Shown in pieces: positions 18,264 to 28,128 of a stretch of 64,000 nucleotides of DNA. The notes beneath the pieces are model-generated. The model did no database searches. It saw only the letters and a program-made list of their open reading frames with translations, and was not told the origin of the DNA. The DNA is from Collimonas antrihumi (GTDB lineage: Bacteria > Pseudomonadota > Gammaproteobacteria > Burkholderiales > Burkholderiaceae_D). The number at the start of each line of letters is the position of its first letter. The stretch's first letter is position 1. The DNA lies in assembly GCF_018304965.1 (NCBI RefSeq), contig NZ_JAGQED010000009.1:1-64000 (forward strand). The letters run 5' to 3'. Position numbers and translations under genes: made by a program.

Positions 18264-19231
18264 GCTAAAACACGCGCCGATGCCAGCAACCCCTCGATGA
18301 TCTTATCGAGCTTGATCGCATCGGCGGCAAAACCACGTATCCCTTCGGCCAGTTTTTCAGTAGCCATTGCGTCTTCATTGAGCGCATAGCGGAAACTCGC
18401 TTCGTCGTAACTAACGGCTTGCAAGTCGGCGCCGGCGGCAGCGTTCTTATCCAATGCACGCGGCAATGCAGCATCGCTGGCTTGCAACTGCGCCAGCAAA
18501 TCCGGACTGATGGTAAGCAGATCGCAACCTGCAAGCGCAGCAATCTGACCGACGTTACGGAAACTGGCGCCCATTACTTCCGTTTCAATTCCGAAGCGTT
18601 TGTAATAACTGTAGATCTGCGCCACCGACTTGACGCCAGGATCGTTCGAGAGCGTGTTGGCGGACTCATCCCAGGCGCTGCCGGCGGATTTCTTGTACCA
18701 GTCGTAGATGCGGCCGACGAAGGGTGAGATCAAGCGTACCTTGGCAGCACCGCAAGCAACCGCCTGGCAGAATGCAAACAGCAAAGTCAGGTTGCAACGG
18801 ATGCCTTCGCGCTCCAGGATGGCTGCGGCCTGAATCCCTTCCCAGGTCGAGGCGATCTTGATCAGCACCCGCTCGCGGCCGATACCGGCAGCTTCATATA
18901 AAGCCATGATGCGGCGCGCCCGGGCGACCGTGGCAGCCGTGTCGAAACTGAGTCGCGCATCGACTTCGGTAGACACCCGGCCCGGCACCACTTGCAGAAT
19001 TTCCAGGCCAAACCGCACCAGCACCTGATCGACGATCTGGTCCGGCGCGCTGCCGGCATGGGCCGCGACTGTCTCCGCCAGCAACGGCGCGTAATCGGCT
19101 TGCTGGACTGCTTTCAGGATCAGCGACGGATTAGTGGTAGCGTCGCGCGGTTTGAATTGCGCCAGCTGTTTGAAATTTCCGGTATCGGCCACTACTGTCG
19201 TGTATTGCTTGAGCTGGTCCAGCTGATTCAT
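18260..19231 (-). CDS. tal: Transaldolase
   Basis: A 323-residue class I transaldolase (TalA/TalB type) that moves a dihydroxyacetone unit between sedoheptulose 7-phosphate and glyceraldehyde 3-phosphate in the pentose phosphate pathway. [12 protein letters not shown] near residue 30 and the Schiff-base Lys125 in [12 protein letters not shown] are the family signatures. AAGGA precedes ATG 19231. It is the last gene of a minus-strand sugar operon, 44 bases after the xylulokinase, where it would feed pentulose phosphates into central metabolism. Confidence 0.95.
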   Translation of the reverse strand: MNQLDQLKQYTTVVADTGNFKQLAQFKPRDATTNPSLILKAVQQADYAPLLAETVAAHAGSAPDQIVDQVLVRFGLEILQVVPGRVSTEVDARLSFDTAATVARARRIMALYEAAGIGRERVLIKIASTWEGIQAAAILEREGIRCNLTLLFAFCQAVACGAAKVRLISPFVGRIYDWYKKSAGSAWDESANTLSNDPGVKSVAQIYSYYKRFGIETEVMGASFRNVGQIAALAGCDLLTISPDLLAQLQASDAALPRALDKNAAAGADLQAVSYDEASFRYALNEDAMATEKLAEGIRGFAADAIKLDKIIEGLLASARVLA

Positions 19232-19275
19232 GGTTCATGTCCTTGTAGAAAACAGATTAAATAACTTGCCAGAAT

Positions 19276-20760
19276 TTAGTCATGCAAGGCTTGCGCCGCC
19301 GCGAACAATCCGCGGAACTTCTGGTAACGCGCTTGCAACATCTCCTGCTGCGCGACTGCGGGAACGAAGCGCTCCTTTACCGGCATGCCCTGGCCCGGCA
19401 AATCGCGGCCGCTTCCATACGCCAGGAAACCGAGCTTGGCGGCGCCGATGCAGGCGCTGAGTTCGCTGCCCGACAAGGTGCAAATCTCACGGTCGAGGAC
19501 GTTCGACAGCAGTTGCGCCCAATAGTTGCTGCGCGCTCCACCGCCGACCAATGAACACTGGCCTACCACTGCGCCCGCCGACTGCACCGCATGCATCGCA
19601 TCGAGCAAGCCGAAACCAACCCCTTCCAGCACCGCGTAGCCGAGCATCGCCGGTGTCGTGTCATGCGCCAGATTCATGAATCCGCCGCGCAGCAACGGAT
19701 CGTTGTGCGGTGTGCGTTCGCCGGCAAGGTAAGGTAAGAACAAGGGTGTCGCGGCCGGAACCGGTTGCTCAACCGGCAAGTGTTCCTGCACCATCTGCAG
19801 CAAGGCATGTTCATTAGCCAACCCCAGCAACCGGGTAACCCAGCGCAGGCAGCTGGCGCCGGCCAGCATCGCGCCCATGGTGTACCAGCGCTGCGGCAGC
19901 GCGTGGCAGAAACTATGCACCGCGCTGGACGGATTGCCGGCGACCCGATCGGTAATGGCGACAATCGCGGCGCTGGTGCCAAGCGTGACAAACGCCTGGC
20001 CTGCGTCAATCGCACCGATGCCGACTGCCGATACCGGATTGTCACCGCCACCGCCCGCCACCACCACCGGCTGCTGCAATGCCAATAACGATGCTGCAGC
20101 GGCGCTCAAGTCAGCCGACGCCGCCGAGCCCTCCACCAATCGCGGCATCTGCTTCAACTCAAGCCCGGTGGCTTGCAGCATCGGTTCAAACCATTCGCGC
20201 TTGCGCACATCCAGCCAGAGCGTACCGGCGGCATCCGAGACATCGCTGATGCGCTCGCCGGTCAAGCGCAGGCGCAAATAATCTTTGGGCGACAACACGC
20301 AGGAAATCTGCTTGAATATTTGCGGTTCATGCTCACGCAGCCATAGCAGCTTGGGCGCAGTCAGGCCCGCCATCGGCAGGCTGCCGGTGATATCGGCAAA
20401 CCCGGGATGTTCATGGCCCAGCAATTGCGCCTGTGCCATGGCACGCGAATCGTCCCAGAGAATCGCCGGACGCAACACCTGGTCGCTTTGATCCAGCAAT
20501 ACGGCCCCATGCATCTGCCCCGACAAGCCGATGCAACGGACTCTGGCATACGCATCCGGTTGCTGCTGCCTTAACTGATGCAAGGCCGTCAGGCAGGCCT
20601 GCCACCAGTCTTCCGGGTTTTGCTCGGACCAGCCGGCTTGCGGCCGCGAAATGCTCAATCGGACTCCGGCATGCGTTAGCACCGCGCCGCTCTCATCCAG
20701 CAATATCGCTTTCAGTTCCGAGGTGCCAAGATCTATCCCGAGTGAGATGGGACTACTCAT
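19276..20760 (-). CDS. xylB: Xylulokinase (FGGY family)
   Basis: A 494-residue FGGY carbohydrate kinase. The N terminus SLGIDLGTSELKAILLD is the phosphate-binding loop; IGLSGQMHGAVLLD near residue 75 is typical of xylulokinases, which phosphorylate D-xylulose to xylulose 5-phosphate. The second ATPase half has VTLGTSAAIVA and GGGARSNYW. It lies between the LacI regulator and transaldolase in one operon. No xylose isomerase or polyol dehydrogenase is in the operon, so the sugar form that enters is open. Confidence 0.92.
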   Translation of the reverse strand: MSSPISLGIDLGTSELKAILLDESGAVLTHAGVRLSISRPQAGWSEQNPEDWWQACLTALHQLRQQQPDAYARVRCIGLSGQMHGAVLLDQSDQVLRPAILWDDSRAMAQAQLLGHEHPGFADITGSLPMAGLTAPKLLWLREHEPQIFKQISCVLSPKDYLRLRLTGERISDVSDAAGTLWLDVRKREWFEPMLQATGLELKQMPRLVEGSAASADLSAAAASLLALQQPVVVAGGGGDNPVSAVGIGAIDAGQAFVTLGTSAAIVAITDRVAGNPSSAVHSFCHALPQRWYTMGAMLAGASCLRWVTRLLGLANEHALLQMVQEHLPVEQPVPAATPLFLPYLAGERTPHNDPLLRGGFMNLAHDTTPAMLGYAVLEGVGFGLLDAMHAVQSAGAVVGQCSLVGGGARSNYWAQLLSNVLDREICTLSGSELSACIGAAKLGFLAYGSGRDLPGQGMPVKERFVPAVAQQEMLQARYQKFRGLFAAAQALHD

Positions 20761-20807
20761 AAATATCCATATCTAAATTTATAACGCTGATTCAAATCAG
20801 GAAGGCA

Positions 20808-21806
20808 TCAAAGACAGCCGCAGGAGTTACGGACGCGCAGCGTCGGCGCTAACCGCACCGTTTGCTTTTTCCCTTCAGGCGTTTCAATCCGCTTCATCAA
20901 CAGCTTGACCGCCCGCGTTCCCAATTCCTTGACCGGCTGCGCCATCACTGTCAGGCGCGGAATAAAGAAATCGGCCCAGTCGAAATCGTCGAAACCGACC
21001 AGCGCGATCTGCTCCGGCACATCAATCTTGGCGTCGCGCAAAGCATGCATGGCGCCGATGGTCATCAGGTTATTGGCGGTCATGATAGCGGTCGGCGGCT
21101 CTGCCAGCGCCAGCAGCTGGCGGGTTGCCTGCCGCGCCGGTTCGCTACTGGATTCGCCGCTGACCTGCAGCGCCGGATCGAACGGCAGGCCGGCAGCATC
21201 CAGTGCGGCCCGATACCCTTCAATCCGCTCATCGGTAGTAGGCAGGCCGACGCTGCCGGAAATCAGTGCGATGCGCTTGTGTCCATGCTGGATCAAGTGG
21301 CTGACCAGTTCCTGCGACGACTTCTTGTTTTCCACGCCGACCTGATCGAATCCCTGCGTCACCAGCCGGTCGACCAGCACCGCCGGGATTTCGTTAGCAC
21401 GCAGGTACTCCAGCGCCAGATGCTGCGGATCGGCGGACGGCGCCAGCAGGATGCCGTCAACCCGCCGATGATGCAGCGCCTTGACCGCGCGCAGCTCTTG
21501 CTCGGGATCGTCGCGGGTATCGACATACAGCATCATGATGCCGTGCCTGGCGCATTCGGTTTCGATGGCGTGCACGGTTTCGCTGAAATAGTGATTGGAG
21601 AGCGCGGAAATCGCCACGCCGATGGTGTTCGATGTCGAGCGCGCCAGCGAGCGCGCCAATGTATTGGGTATGTAGCCGAGCTCCTGGATTGCCGCCTCCA
21701 CCGCGCGTACAGTAGCCGGCCGCACTTTACGTGTACCGTTCAAGACATGCGAGACCGTCGAAGTCGATACCTTCGCGATTCTTGCGACATCATCCATCGT
21801 AGCCAA
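20808..21806 (-). CDS. LacI-family sugar regulator
   Basis: A 332-residue repressor: N-terminal helix-turn-helix (DDVARIAKVSTSTVSHVLNG) and hinge helix (NTLARSLARST), then a periplasmic-binding-protein-like effector domain. Translation probably starts at TTG 21806, because AGGGGA is well spaced to it, while ATG 21797 would be 16 bases away. It is embedded in the sugar operon between the binding protein and the kinase, so it is autoregulated with the transporter. The perfect palindrome pair at 25923-25946 is the obvious operator candidate. Confidence 0.92.
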   Translation of the reverse strand: MATMDDVARIAKVSTSTVSHVLNGTRKVRPATVRAVEAAIQELGYIPNTLARSLARSTSNTIGVAISALSNHYFSETVHAIETECARHGIMMLYVDTRDDPEQELRAVKALHHRRVDGILLAPSADPQHLALEYLRANEIPAVLVDRLVTQGFDQVGVENKKSSQELVSHLIQHGHKRIALISGSVGLPTTDERIEGYRAALDAAGLPFDPALQVSGESSSEPARQATRQLLALAEPPTAIMTANNLMTIGAMHALRDAKIDVPEQIALVGFDDFDWADFFIPRLTVMAQPVKELGTRAVKLLMKRIETPEGKKQTVRLAPTLRVRNSCGCL

Positions 21807-21889
21807 TTTTCGTCCCCTTTTTTATGCTTTAAACCGGCGGCTGCGAATATCCAGGTTATCACCCCGCTTCGACAGCCGCCTCGTCAACA

Positions 21890-22828
21890 TTACCGCTGAC
21901 TGGACCATCCTTTATAACTAGCGACATTATCATGGGTAATCAGCATCGGTGTCAGCAGCACGACAGGCTTGACCGGGCGTTTGCCGTTCAGGATGTCATA
22001 GCCGATAGCAACCGCATCCTGCGCCTGGGCCCAAGGATCCTGGCTGGAGGAAGCCTGGATCGAGGTTTCCGACTTCAGCGCCGCTTCGATATCCGGTGCG
22101 CCATCGACCGAAGTGATGACGATGCCCTTGCGCTTCAGCTGCCTGGCGGCGAGATCGCTGCCGATCGCTTGCGGATCGTTGATAGTGAACAGGCCGTCGA
22201 TTTTCGGGAAGCGTGTCAGATAGCCTTGCATGGCATTCAGCCCGCCTTCACGCGAACCCTTGCCATCTTGATCATCCGACAACACCTTGATGCCTGGCGC
22301 TGCTGCGAACACGGTCTTGCACCCTTTTACTCTATCGATCACGGCAGTGACTTGCGGCCCGTTCTGGATGATCACGTTGCCCTTGCCGCCCAGTTTGTCG
22401 ACCAGGTATTTGCAGGCCAGTCGGCCAGCCATTTCGTTGTCGGTCTGGATCGTGGCGTCAACGCCTTTGGCGCCGACATCCACCGCCACCACCACAATCC
22501 CAGCCTTCTGGGCTTTCTTGATGGCCGGTTCGATGGCGACCGGATCGGTGGCGTTCAGCAGAATCAGGTCAACCCCGGCTGAAATGAAATTATCGATCTG
22601 CGTAAACTGCTTGCTCAGATCATAGTCGGCCGAGACCGCGGTAACCTTGGCATTGGGATTGATTTGCAAAGCTTTTGCCTTGGCGCCGTTGGCCAGCGTC
22701 ACAAAATAAGGATTACCGAGCGAACCGACGGTGATGCCAACCGATTTCAGTTCACGTGCCTGCGCCGGAGCCGGCAGGGTCAGAGCCAAAGTGAGTGGCA
22801 GTAATGCCGCGAGAGCGATTTTTTTCAT
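21890..22828 (-). CDS. Sugar ABC transporter, periplasmic binding protein (RbsB-like)
   Basis: A 312-residue solute-binding protein of the pentose/hexose type (peripla_BP_4): signal peptide cleaved after PAQA, then VGITVGSLGNPYFVTLANGA and the ligand-region pieces NATDPVAI, VDVGAKG and TINDPQAIG. It is the capture component for the RbsA- and RbsC-like subunits encoded upstream, 100 bases after the permease gene. The kinase downstream suggests a pentose or pentitol ligand. Confidence 0.88.
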   Translation of the reverse strand: MKKIALAALLPLTLALTLPAPAQARELKSVGITVGSLGNPYFVTLANGAKAKALQINPNAKVTAVSADYDLSKQFTQIDNFISAGVDLILLNATDPVAIEPAIKKAQKAGIVVVAVDVGAKGVDATIQTDNEMAGRLACKYLVDKLGGKGNVIIQNGPQVTAVIDRVKGCKTVFAAAPGIKVLSDDQDGKGSREGGLNAMQGYLTRFPKIDGLFTINDPQAIGSDLAARQLKRKGIVITSVDGAPDIEAALKSETSIQASSSQDPWAQAQDAVAIGYDILNGKRPVKPVVLLTPMLITHDNVASYKGWSSQR

Positions 22829-22928
22829 GATGCACTTATCTCCTGTTACTGGTCATATGAAAATCCCGGCACAACGACCAGCTTGTCGCACCCGGTGGTC
22901 TGTTAATTTCAAAACTTTCGTGGATGCC

Positions 22929-23918
22929 TTAAGTACGCGCACCCGATTGCCGATAGCGGTCAAGCGCCACCGCCCCGATAATCACGATGCCCTTGATGAT
23001 GTATTGCCAGATATCGGACACGCCCAACAGCACCAGGCCGTTGGTCAGCACGGCGATAATCAGCGCACCGATCAAAGTGCCGCCGATGGAGCCGACACCG
23101 CCGGTAAAACTGGTGCCGCCCAAAATCACCGCCGCGATCGCATCCAGTTCATAGGATTGCCCCAGTTGCAGGCCATTGGCGGCAGACAGGCGTGACGCCG
23201 TCATCACCGCGCCCAGGCCGGCCAGCAAGCCGGACACCGCATACACGAACAGCAACACCTTCCACACCTTGATGCCGGACAGGCGCGCCGCCTCGTGGTT
23301 GCCGCCGACCGCATAGATCTGCACGCCGATCACGGTACGGCGCAGGATGAACCAGGAAACCGCCACCACCAGCAAAGCGATGATGACCAGCCACGGCACA
23401 CCGAGTACCGAGTCGTTCCCGATAAATGCAAACGGCAACTCAGGATTGAAGACGGTTTTGTCATCTGCCAGCAAACGCGCAAGGCCGCGCATTGCAGTCA
23501 AGGCGCCGAGCGTGACGATGAACGGCGGCAAACGCATGAAGGCAATCAGCACGCCGTTGGTCAGTCCGAGCAGCAAGCCGAAACCGATACCGGCGACAAT
23601 CCCCAGCATGCCGAATTGCGGCGAGAGCGAAGCCAGCATGGCCACCACTGCCGACGCCGCCAGGATCGCGCCGACCGACAGATCGATACCGGCAGTCAGG
23701 ATCACAAAGGTCATGCCGGCGGCGAGAACGATATTCACCGAGGCTTGCTGGGTGATGATCGACAGATTCTGCACCGTGAAGAAATTCTCGCTCATCAGGG
23801 CAAAACCCAGGACCAGCAACAACAGCACCGGCAGCATGCCGACCGTACGTAACAGATTGCGCAATTGTTCGCGCTTGCCGACTGCAATGGCGGCGCCGCT
23901 ATTACTCGCTAATTCCAT
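22929..23918 (-). CDS. Sugar ABC transporter permease (RbsC-like)
   Basis: A 329-residue inner-membrane permease of the ribose/xylose/arabinose family, with eight to ten hydrophobic segments and the family hallmarks GIDLSVGAILAASAV and GGTSFTGGVGSIGGT. ATG 23918 is chosen because AAGGAG stands before it and the protein then begins at a normal MELASN; longer starts would overlap the ATPase gene. Confidence 0.92.
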   Translation of the reverse strand: MELASNSGAAIAVGKREQLRNLLRTVGMLPVLLLLVLGFALMSENFFTVQNLSIITQQASVNIVLAAGMTFVILTAGIDLSVGAILAASAVVAMLASLSPQFGMLGIVAGIGFGLLLGLTNGVLIAFMRLPPFIVTLGALTAMRGLARLLADDKTVFNPELPFAFIGNDSVLGVPWLVIIALLVVAVSWFILRRTVIGVQIYAVGGNHEAARLSGIKVWKVLLFVYAVSGLLAGLGAVMTASRLSAANGLQLGQSYELDAIAAVILGGTSFTGGVGSIGGTLIGALIIAVLTNGLVLLGVSDIWQYIIKGIVIIGAVALDRYRQSGART

Positions 23919-23952
23919 GATTTTTGTCTCCTTGCCATTCTGATTCATGATG

Positions 23953-25521
23953 TCAATGTGCTGCAGGTATTCTGGCTGCCTGCGGCTCAACCTGTTGGGC
24001 CCCGGTCGCCAGTTCAATGATGTTTTCCTGGCTGATTTCACGCCCCGAATGGCCGCCCAGCTCCGCCACCAACTCGCCTTCACGCATCACCAGTACGCGA
24101 TCCGAGGTACCGACGATTTCCGGCAACTCGCTGGAAATCACCACCACGCCGATACCGGCTTGCGCGAGTTCATTGATGATCCGGTAGATCTCCGACTTGG
24201 CACCGATGTCGACGCCGCGCGTCGGCTCATCCAGGATCAGCACATGCGGCTTGATTTCCAGCAGGCGCGCCAGCAATACTTTCTGTTGATTGCCGCCCGA
24301 CAGCGCACCGACGTTGATATTCGGTGAGGCAACCCGGATCGCCAGCGACTTGATGGCCTCGCTGGCACGTTGCGCGCCGCGCCGGCGATCCAGCACACCG
24401 CCATAACTGGCGTCAGGCACGCAGGCGCAGACATTGATGTTGTCGCGTACGCTCATGTCCAGGAACAGCCCCTGCGATTTGCGATCCTCGGTCAGGTACA
24501 CCACGCCGGCGCGGATTGCATCGACCGGGCCACGCAGTGAGGTTACCGCCTTGCCGGCCACTTCAAGCGTGCCGGAAATCCGTGGATCGGCGCCAAAAAT
24601 CAGGCGCGCCAGTTCGGTACGGCCGGCGCCAACCAACCCGGCAATGCCCAGCACTTCGCCCGCATGCAGATCGAAACTGCAGCCCCTAACCCGACCGCCA
24701 TCGGCCATCTCGCGCACCCGCATGACGACATTGCCAGGATCGTAAGGCGCATGTTCCTTCTTGTAGAAGCCGGACAGATCGCGCCCCACCATCATTTTCA
24801 CCAGCGCATCCGCCGACAAATCCTCGCGCGCCAGCATGCCGACGTGCTTGCCGTCACGCAGTACCGAAACCCGGTCCGACAGCTCATAGATTTCAGCCAT
24901 CCGATGGCTGATGTAGACAATGGCCAAACCCTCCTGGCGCAGCTGCCTGATCAATGCGAACAAACGATCAGTCTCACGCGAAGACAATGGCGTAGTCGGC
25001 TCGTCCATCACCAGGATCCTGGCGTGGGCATGGATCGCGCGCGCAATTTCCACCAGTTGGCGCTCGGCGATCGATAAGGTGCTGACTTTGGTCTGCGGCT
25101 TGAAATCGGCGCCTAGGCGGTGTAATACATCGACACAACCCGCCTCCATCGCCTTGCGGTCGACGGTCCAGCTGCGCCCGCGCAGTTCCCGGCCGAGGTA
25201 GATGTTCTCCGCCACGCTCAGGTTGGGGCACAGGCTCAGTTCCTGATAAATGACCGCGACGCCGTGTTCCTTGGCGGCACGCGGACCGTAGCTGGCCACG
25301 CGCTGGCCATCGATGCGGATCTCGCCGCCGGCATCGGCCTGGTGGGCACCTGACAAGACTTTCATCAACGTCGACTTGCCGGCGCCGTTCTCGCCCATCA
25401 AGGCATGGACTTCGCCGGCAAATACGGTCAGGCCGACCTCTTTCAACACCTTCAAGCCGCTGAAGGTTTTGGAAATGCCACGCATCTCGAGAATCGGTGT
25501 TGCGCCTGATTCAGGTTTCAT
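23953..25521 (-). CDS. Sugar ABC transporter ATPase (RbsA-like)
   Basis: A 522-residue tandem ATPase. The first half has Walker A GENGAGKS, signature [15 protein letters not shown] and Walker B ILVMDEPT; the second half has a degenerate Walker A (GLVGAGRTE), signature [15 protein letters not shown] and Walker [12 protein letters not shown], as in RbsA/XylG/MglA. It is the first gene of the six-gene operon ending in transaldolase. AGGGG lies upstream of the ATG. Confidence 0.94.
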   Translation of the reverse strand: MKPESGATPILEMRGISKTFSGLKVLKEVGLTVFAGEVHALMGENGAGKSTLMKVLSGAHQADAGGEIRIDGQRVASYGPRAAKEHGVAVIYQELSLCPNLSVAENIYLGRELRGRSWTVDRKAMEAGCVDVLHRLGADFKPQTKVSTLSIAERQLVEIARAIHAHARILVMDEPTTPLSSRETDRLFALIRQLRQEGLAIVYISHRMAEIYELSDRVSVLRDGKHVGMLAREDLSADALVKMMVGRDLSGFYKKEHAPYDPGNVVMRVREMADGGRVRGCSFDLHAGEVLGIAGLVGAGRTELARLIFGADPRISGTLEVAGKAVTSLRGPVDAIRAGVVYLTEDRKSQGLFLDMSVRDNINVCACVPDASYGGVLDRRRGAQRASEAIKSLAIRVASPNINVGALSGGNQQKVLLARLLEIKPHVLILDEPTRGVDIGAKSEIYRIINELAQAGIGVVVISSELPEIVGTSDRVLVMREGELVAELGGHSGREISQENIIELATGAQQVEPQAARIPAAH

Positions 25522-25618
25522 GAATAACCCCTAAATTTGACTGATCATTCGTTTTTTATAAAACGATCGCATCGGTAAAACAGTTTGTAAGTAGGAATCC
25601 GTAAATCGCTTTAACATC

Positions 25619-25700
25619 GTCGTCATTCCCGCGAACGCGGGCACCAAGGTGGAGAATCCATGTTGCACATAAAATAGATCCCCGCGTTCGCGGGGACGAC
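25619..25700. repeat. Dispersed-type inverted repeat (CCCGCGAACGCGGG)
   Basis: The arm GTCGTCATTCCCGCGAACGCGGG is present at 25619-25641 in pieces, and its complement CCCGCGTTCGCGGGGACGAC at 25681-25700. Sequences of the type GTCATTCCCGCG...CGCGGG are widespread repeats in proteobacteria. The two arms are about 38 bases apart. Confidence 0.65.
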
Positions 25701-25919
25701 ATGGAGAGCCCACAGGGAGTCGCTGCGACCAATCAACATGCGATTGAGGGTGAGCATTCAATACAAACATTGAGCGGGGTGCGGGAGGAGGCCGTAGCGC
25801 CTCTGTGGAATGCGGGATGTTCATTTGTCTCCTTGCTTATTTGTTTTTACCTAGGTAGCGCAACTGCCGACAACTGCCGAACTAGCTTCAACGACCTGAT
25901 TTGCGATCAATATTAGATG

Positions 25920-25949
25920 AAAGCAAGCGCTTGCGCAAGCGCTTGCTTT
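25920..25949. promoter_or_regulatory. Double palindrome, LacI-type operator candidate
   Basis: GCAAGCGCTTGC occurs twice without a gap (25923-25934, 25935-25946), flanked by AAA and TTT, so the whole 30 bases are one perfect palindrome containing two perfect 12-bp palindromes. AAGCGCTT is a typical core for LacI-family operators. It lies upstream of the operon that includes a LacI-family gene. A hairpin terminator acting on the plus strand (followed by seven T) is the alternative, but no plus-strand gene ends nearby. Confidence 0.55.
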
Positions 25950-25982
25950 TTTTGATATTTACACAATACAAATGATGAAGAC

Positions 25983-26009
25983 AAAAAAACACCTCCACGA
26001 AGGAGGTGT
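25983..26009 (-). terminator. Intrinsic terminator of pmbA
   Basis: On the minus strand ACACCTCC pairs with GGAGGTGT across a five-base loop and is followed by seven T. It lies 60 bases after the pmbA stop. Confidence 0.85.
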
Positions 26010-26068
26010 CGGATACTGCTCCGGATACAGCTAAAACCGCTTGGCGCAGAGTATCGGGACGCTCCCGG

Positions 26069-27433
26069 TCAGTTCCCGGCCACGGTCATGCTTTCAATCA
26101 GCACCGAACCGGTTTGCTTGGTGCCGCGAATCAGCGTATCGGCGCCGATCGCAACGATTTGCGCCAACATGTCTTGCATGTTGCCGGCAATCGTGATTTC
26201 CTCGACCGGATATTGGATCACCCCCTTTTCAACCCAGTAACCGGAGGCGCCGCGCGAATAATCGCCGGTGACGTAATTGACGCCCTGCCCCATCAGCTCG
26301 GTCACCAGCAAGCCGGTATCGAGCTTTTTCAGCATCGCCTTGAAATCATCCGAGGATTTGGTGAGCGAAGAAGTGATGCTCAGATTATGCGAGCCGCCGG
26401 AATTGCCGGTAGTTTTCATGCCCAGCTTGCGCGCCGAATAGGTCGACAGGAAATAACCCTGCACTACGCCATCCTTGACCACATCGCGGCGCTGCGTCTT
26501 GACGCCCTCTTCATCGAACGGCGCCGAACCCACCGCGCCGATCACGTGCGGATCTTCCACAATCTGGATATGCGGCGCAAATACCGACTTGCCCAGCGAA
26601 TCCAGCAAGAAGGTCGACTTGCGATACAGCGCGCCGCCCGACACCGCTTGCACGAAAGCCCCCAGCAAACCTGCCGCCAGCGGCGCCTCGAACAACACCG
26701 GACACTTGCGGGTATCCAGCTGGCGTGCGTTCAGCCGCGCCAATGCGCGCTCCGCAGCGTAACGACCGATCGCTTCCGGCCTGGCCAGCTGCTTCGGATC
26801 GCGCATCGACGAATACCAGTCGTCGCGCTGCATCTTGCTGCCCTTGCCGGCGATAGGCGCCACCGAGATGGTGTGCCGCGAAAATGGATAGCCACCCATG
26901 AAACCACGCGAATTGGCGCTGACAAAGTGCGATTGCTGGGCGTAGACGCCGGCGCCTTCGCTATTGGTAATACGTTTATCGACGGCAAATGCTGCCGCTT
27001 CGCAACGTTTTGCCAGTTCTACCGCCTCTTCGGCCGAGATCAGCCACGGCGAGCAAAGCTTCAAGTCCAGCGGATTCATTTCCAAAGTATCAACATCCGG
27101 CAAGCCGGCGCAATCGTCCTCGGCGGTAAAGCGGGCGATGTTGTAGGCGGCTTCGACCGTGTCTTGCAGCGCTTTTGCCGAAAAATCGGAGGTGCTGGCA
27201 TTGCCGCGCCGGGTATGGCCTTCCTCGCCGATATAGACGGTGACGCCCATGCCCTTGTCCTTGTTTTGCTCGATGGTTTCGACGCTGCCCTTGCGCACGC
27301 CCACCGACAAACCGCTGCCTTCGCTGATTTCAACGGCGGCGCCGGAAGCGCCTTTTTCCCGTGCATAGCGCAAAACGTCCTGCGCAAGTTGTTGCAATTG
27401 CTCTTGGCTATGTATGAATACGGAGTCGCTCAT
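26069..27433 (-). CDS. pmbA: PmbA/TldE metalloprotease subunit
   Basis: A 454-residue TldE-type protein, partner of TldD in a cytosolic metalloprotease that degrades unfolded peptides and matures some modified peptides. Family stretches include GLSVGVRKGSVETIEQNKDKG near residue 46, SGGSHNLSI and the C-terminal GASGYWVEKGVIQYPVEEIT. The metal site resides in TldD, which is not in this window, so the gene pair is split as is usual. It is divergent from darP with 76 bases between them. Confidence 0.93.
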   Translation of the reverse strand: MSDSVFIHSQEQLQQLAQDVLRYAREKGASGAAVEISEGSGLSVGVRKGSVETIEQNKDKGMGVTVYIGEEGHTRRGNASTSDFSAKALQDTVEAAYNIARFTAEDDCAGLPDVDTLEMNPLDLKLCSPWLISAEEAVELAKRCEAAAFAVDKRITNSEGAGVYAQQSHFVSANSRGFMGGYPFSRHTISVAPIAGKGSKMQRDDWYSSMRDPKQLARPEAIGRYAAERALARLNARQLDTRKCPVLFEAPLAAGLLGAFVQAVSGGALYRKSTFLLDSLGKSVFAPHIQIVEDPHVIGAVGSAPFDEEGVKTQRRDVVKDGVVQGYFLSTYSARKLGMKTTGNSGGSHNLSITSSLTKSSDDFKAMLKKLDTGLLVTELMGQGVNYVTGDYSRGASGYWVEKGVIQYPVEEITIAGNMQDMLAQIVAIGADTLIRGTKQTGSVLIESMTVAGN

Positions 27434-27509
27434 GGGTCGGTTTTCTTCGAAAAGGGTATAAAACGGTTATCATAGCAGTCGTTTACAGTATGGAAGTACC
27501 CTTAACATC

Positions 27510-28124
27510 ATGCCAAATCCCAATCGTGGCTCCTGCGGCTTTCAGTCCAGTGAGTTCGAACAAGAATACGATCGTCCCTCCAAGTCCCAGCTCAAGCGCG
27601 AGATGACTGCATTGCAGAAGCTCGGCGAAGAGCTGATTGCCGAATCGCGCGACCGCGTCAAGCGGGTGCCGATGCCGGAGGATGTGCGCGACGCCATCCT
27701 CGAATGCCAGCAAATCAAGGATCACGAAGGACGCCGACGCCAGACCCAATACGTAGGCAAGAAGATGCGTACGCTGGAGCCGCACGAAATCGCCGAAATC
27801 CAGAAAACCCTGGATAGCTGGAGAGGCTTGTCGAAAGCCGATACCGCCGCCATGCACGCGCTGGAACGCCACCGCGACCGCTTGCTGAAGGACGATAACG
27901 CGCTGACAGAACTGCTGGCGCAGCATCCGGAACTGGACGTGCAGCACATCCGCACCCTGATCCGCAACGGCCGCAAGGAACAAGCCGAGAACAAGCCGCC
28001 TAAGGCTTATCGCGAAATTTTCCAGTTGCTGAAACAATTGCAAAAGCCGTCTGCTGGTCAGGATGGCGAGGACGATAGCGAGCACAATGACGACGGCGAT
28101 GGCGACGAAGACCAGCACAATTAA
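27510..28124 (+). CDS. darP: DarP (YjgA, DUF615) ribosome-associated protein
   Basis: A 204-residue cytosolic protein of the DUF615/YjgA family, which binds the large ribosomal subunit and helps its late assembly. PSKSQLKREMTALQKLGEELI near residue 27 is the family hallmark. The C terminus is a polar Asp/Glu/Gly-rich tail (EDDSEHNDDGDGDED). It is regularly found divergent from pmbA and upstream of mog, as here. Mog begins four bases after its stop. Confidence 0.9.
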   Translation: MPNPNRGSCGFQSSEFEQEYDRPSKSQLKREMTALQKLGEELIAESRDRVKRVPMPEDVRDAILECQQIKDHEGRRRQTQYVGKKMRTLEPHEIAEIQKTLDSWRGLSKADTAAMHALERHRDRLLKDDNALTELLAQHPELDVQHIRTLIRNGRKEQAENKPPKAYREIFQLLKQLQKPSAGQDGEDDSEHNDDGDGDEDQHN

Positions 28125-28128
28125 TACG

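Larger units (their letters stand above)
25522..26068. other. 547-base intergenic control region of the sugar operon
   Basis: No gene was found between the operon start (25521) and pmbA (ends 26069). It holds, from left to right: the inverted repeat at 25619-25700, a tandem duplication CAACTGCCGA at 25861-25880, the double palindrome at 25920-25949 and the pmbA terminator at 25983-26009. The operon promoter should lie here on the minus strand, but I cannot point to -35/-10 boxes. Confidence 0.6.

Noticed and set aside
25619-25700. Insertion sequence ends
   Set aside because: Arms are inverted, but only 38 bases lie between them and no transposase is near; a dispersed palindromic repeat is the better reading.
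26006-27475. A 489-codon open frame on the plus strand across pmbA
   Set aside because: Antisense to an intact pmbA; composition is Arg/His-rich and no family features are seen.
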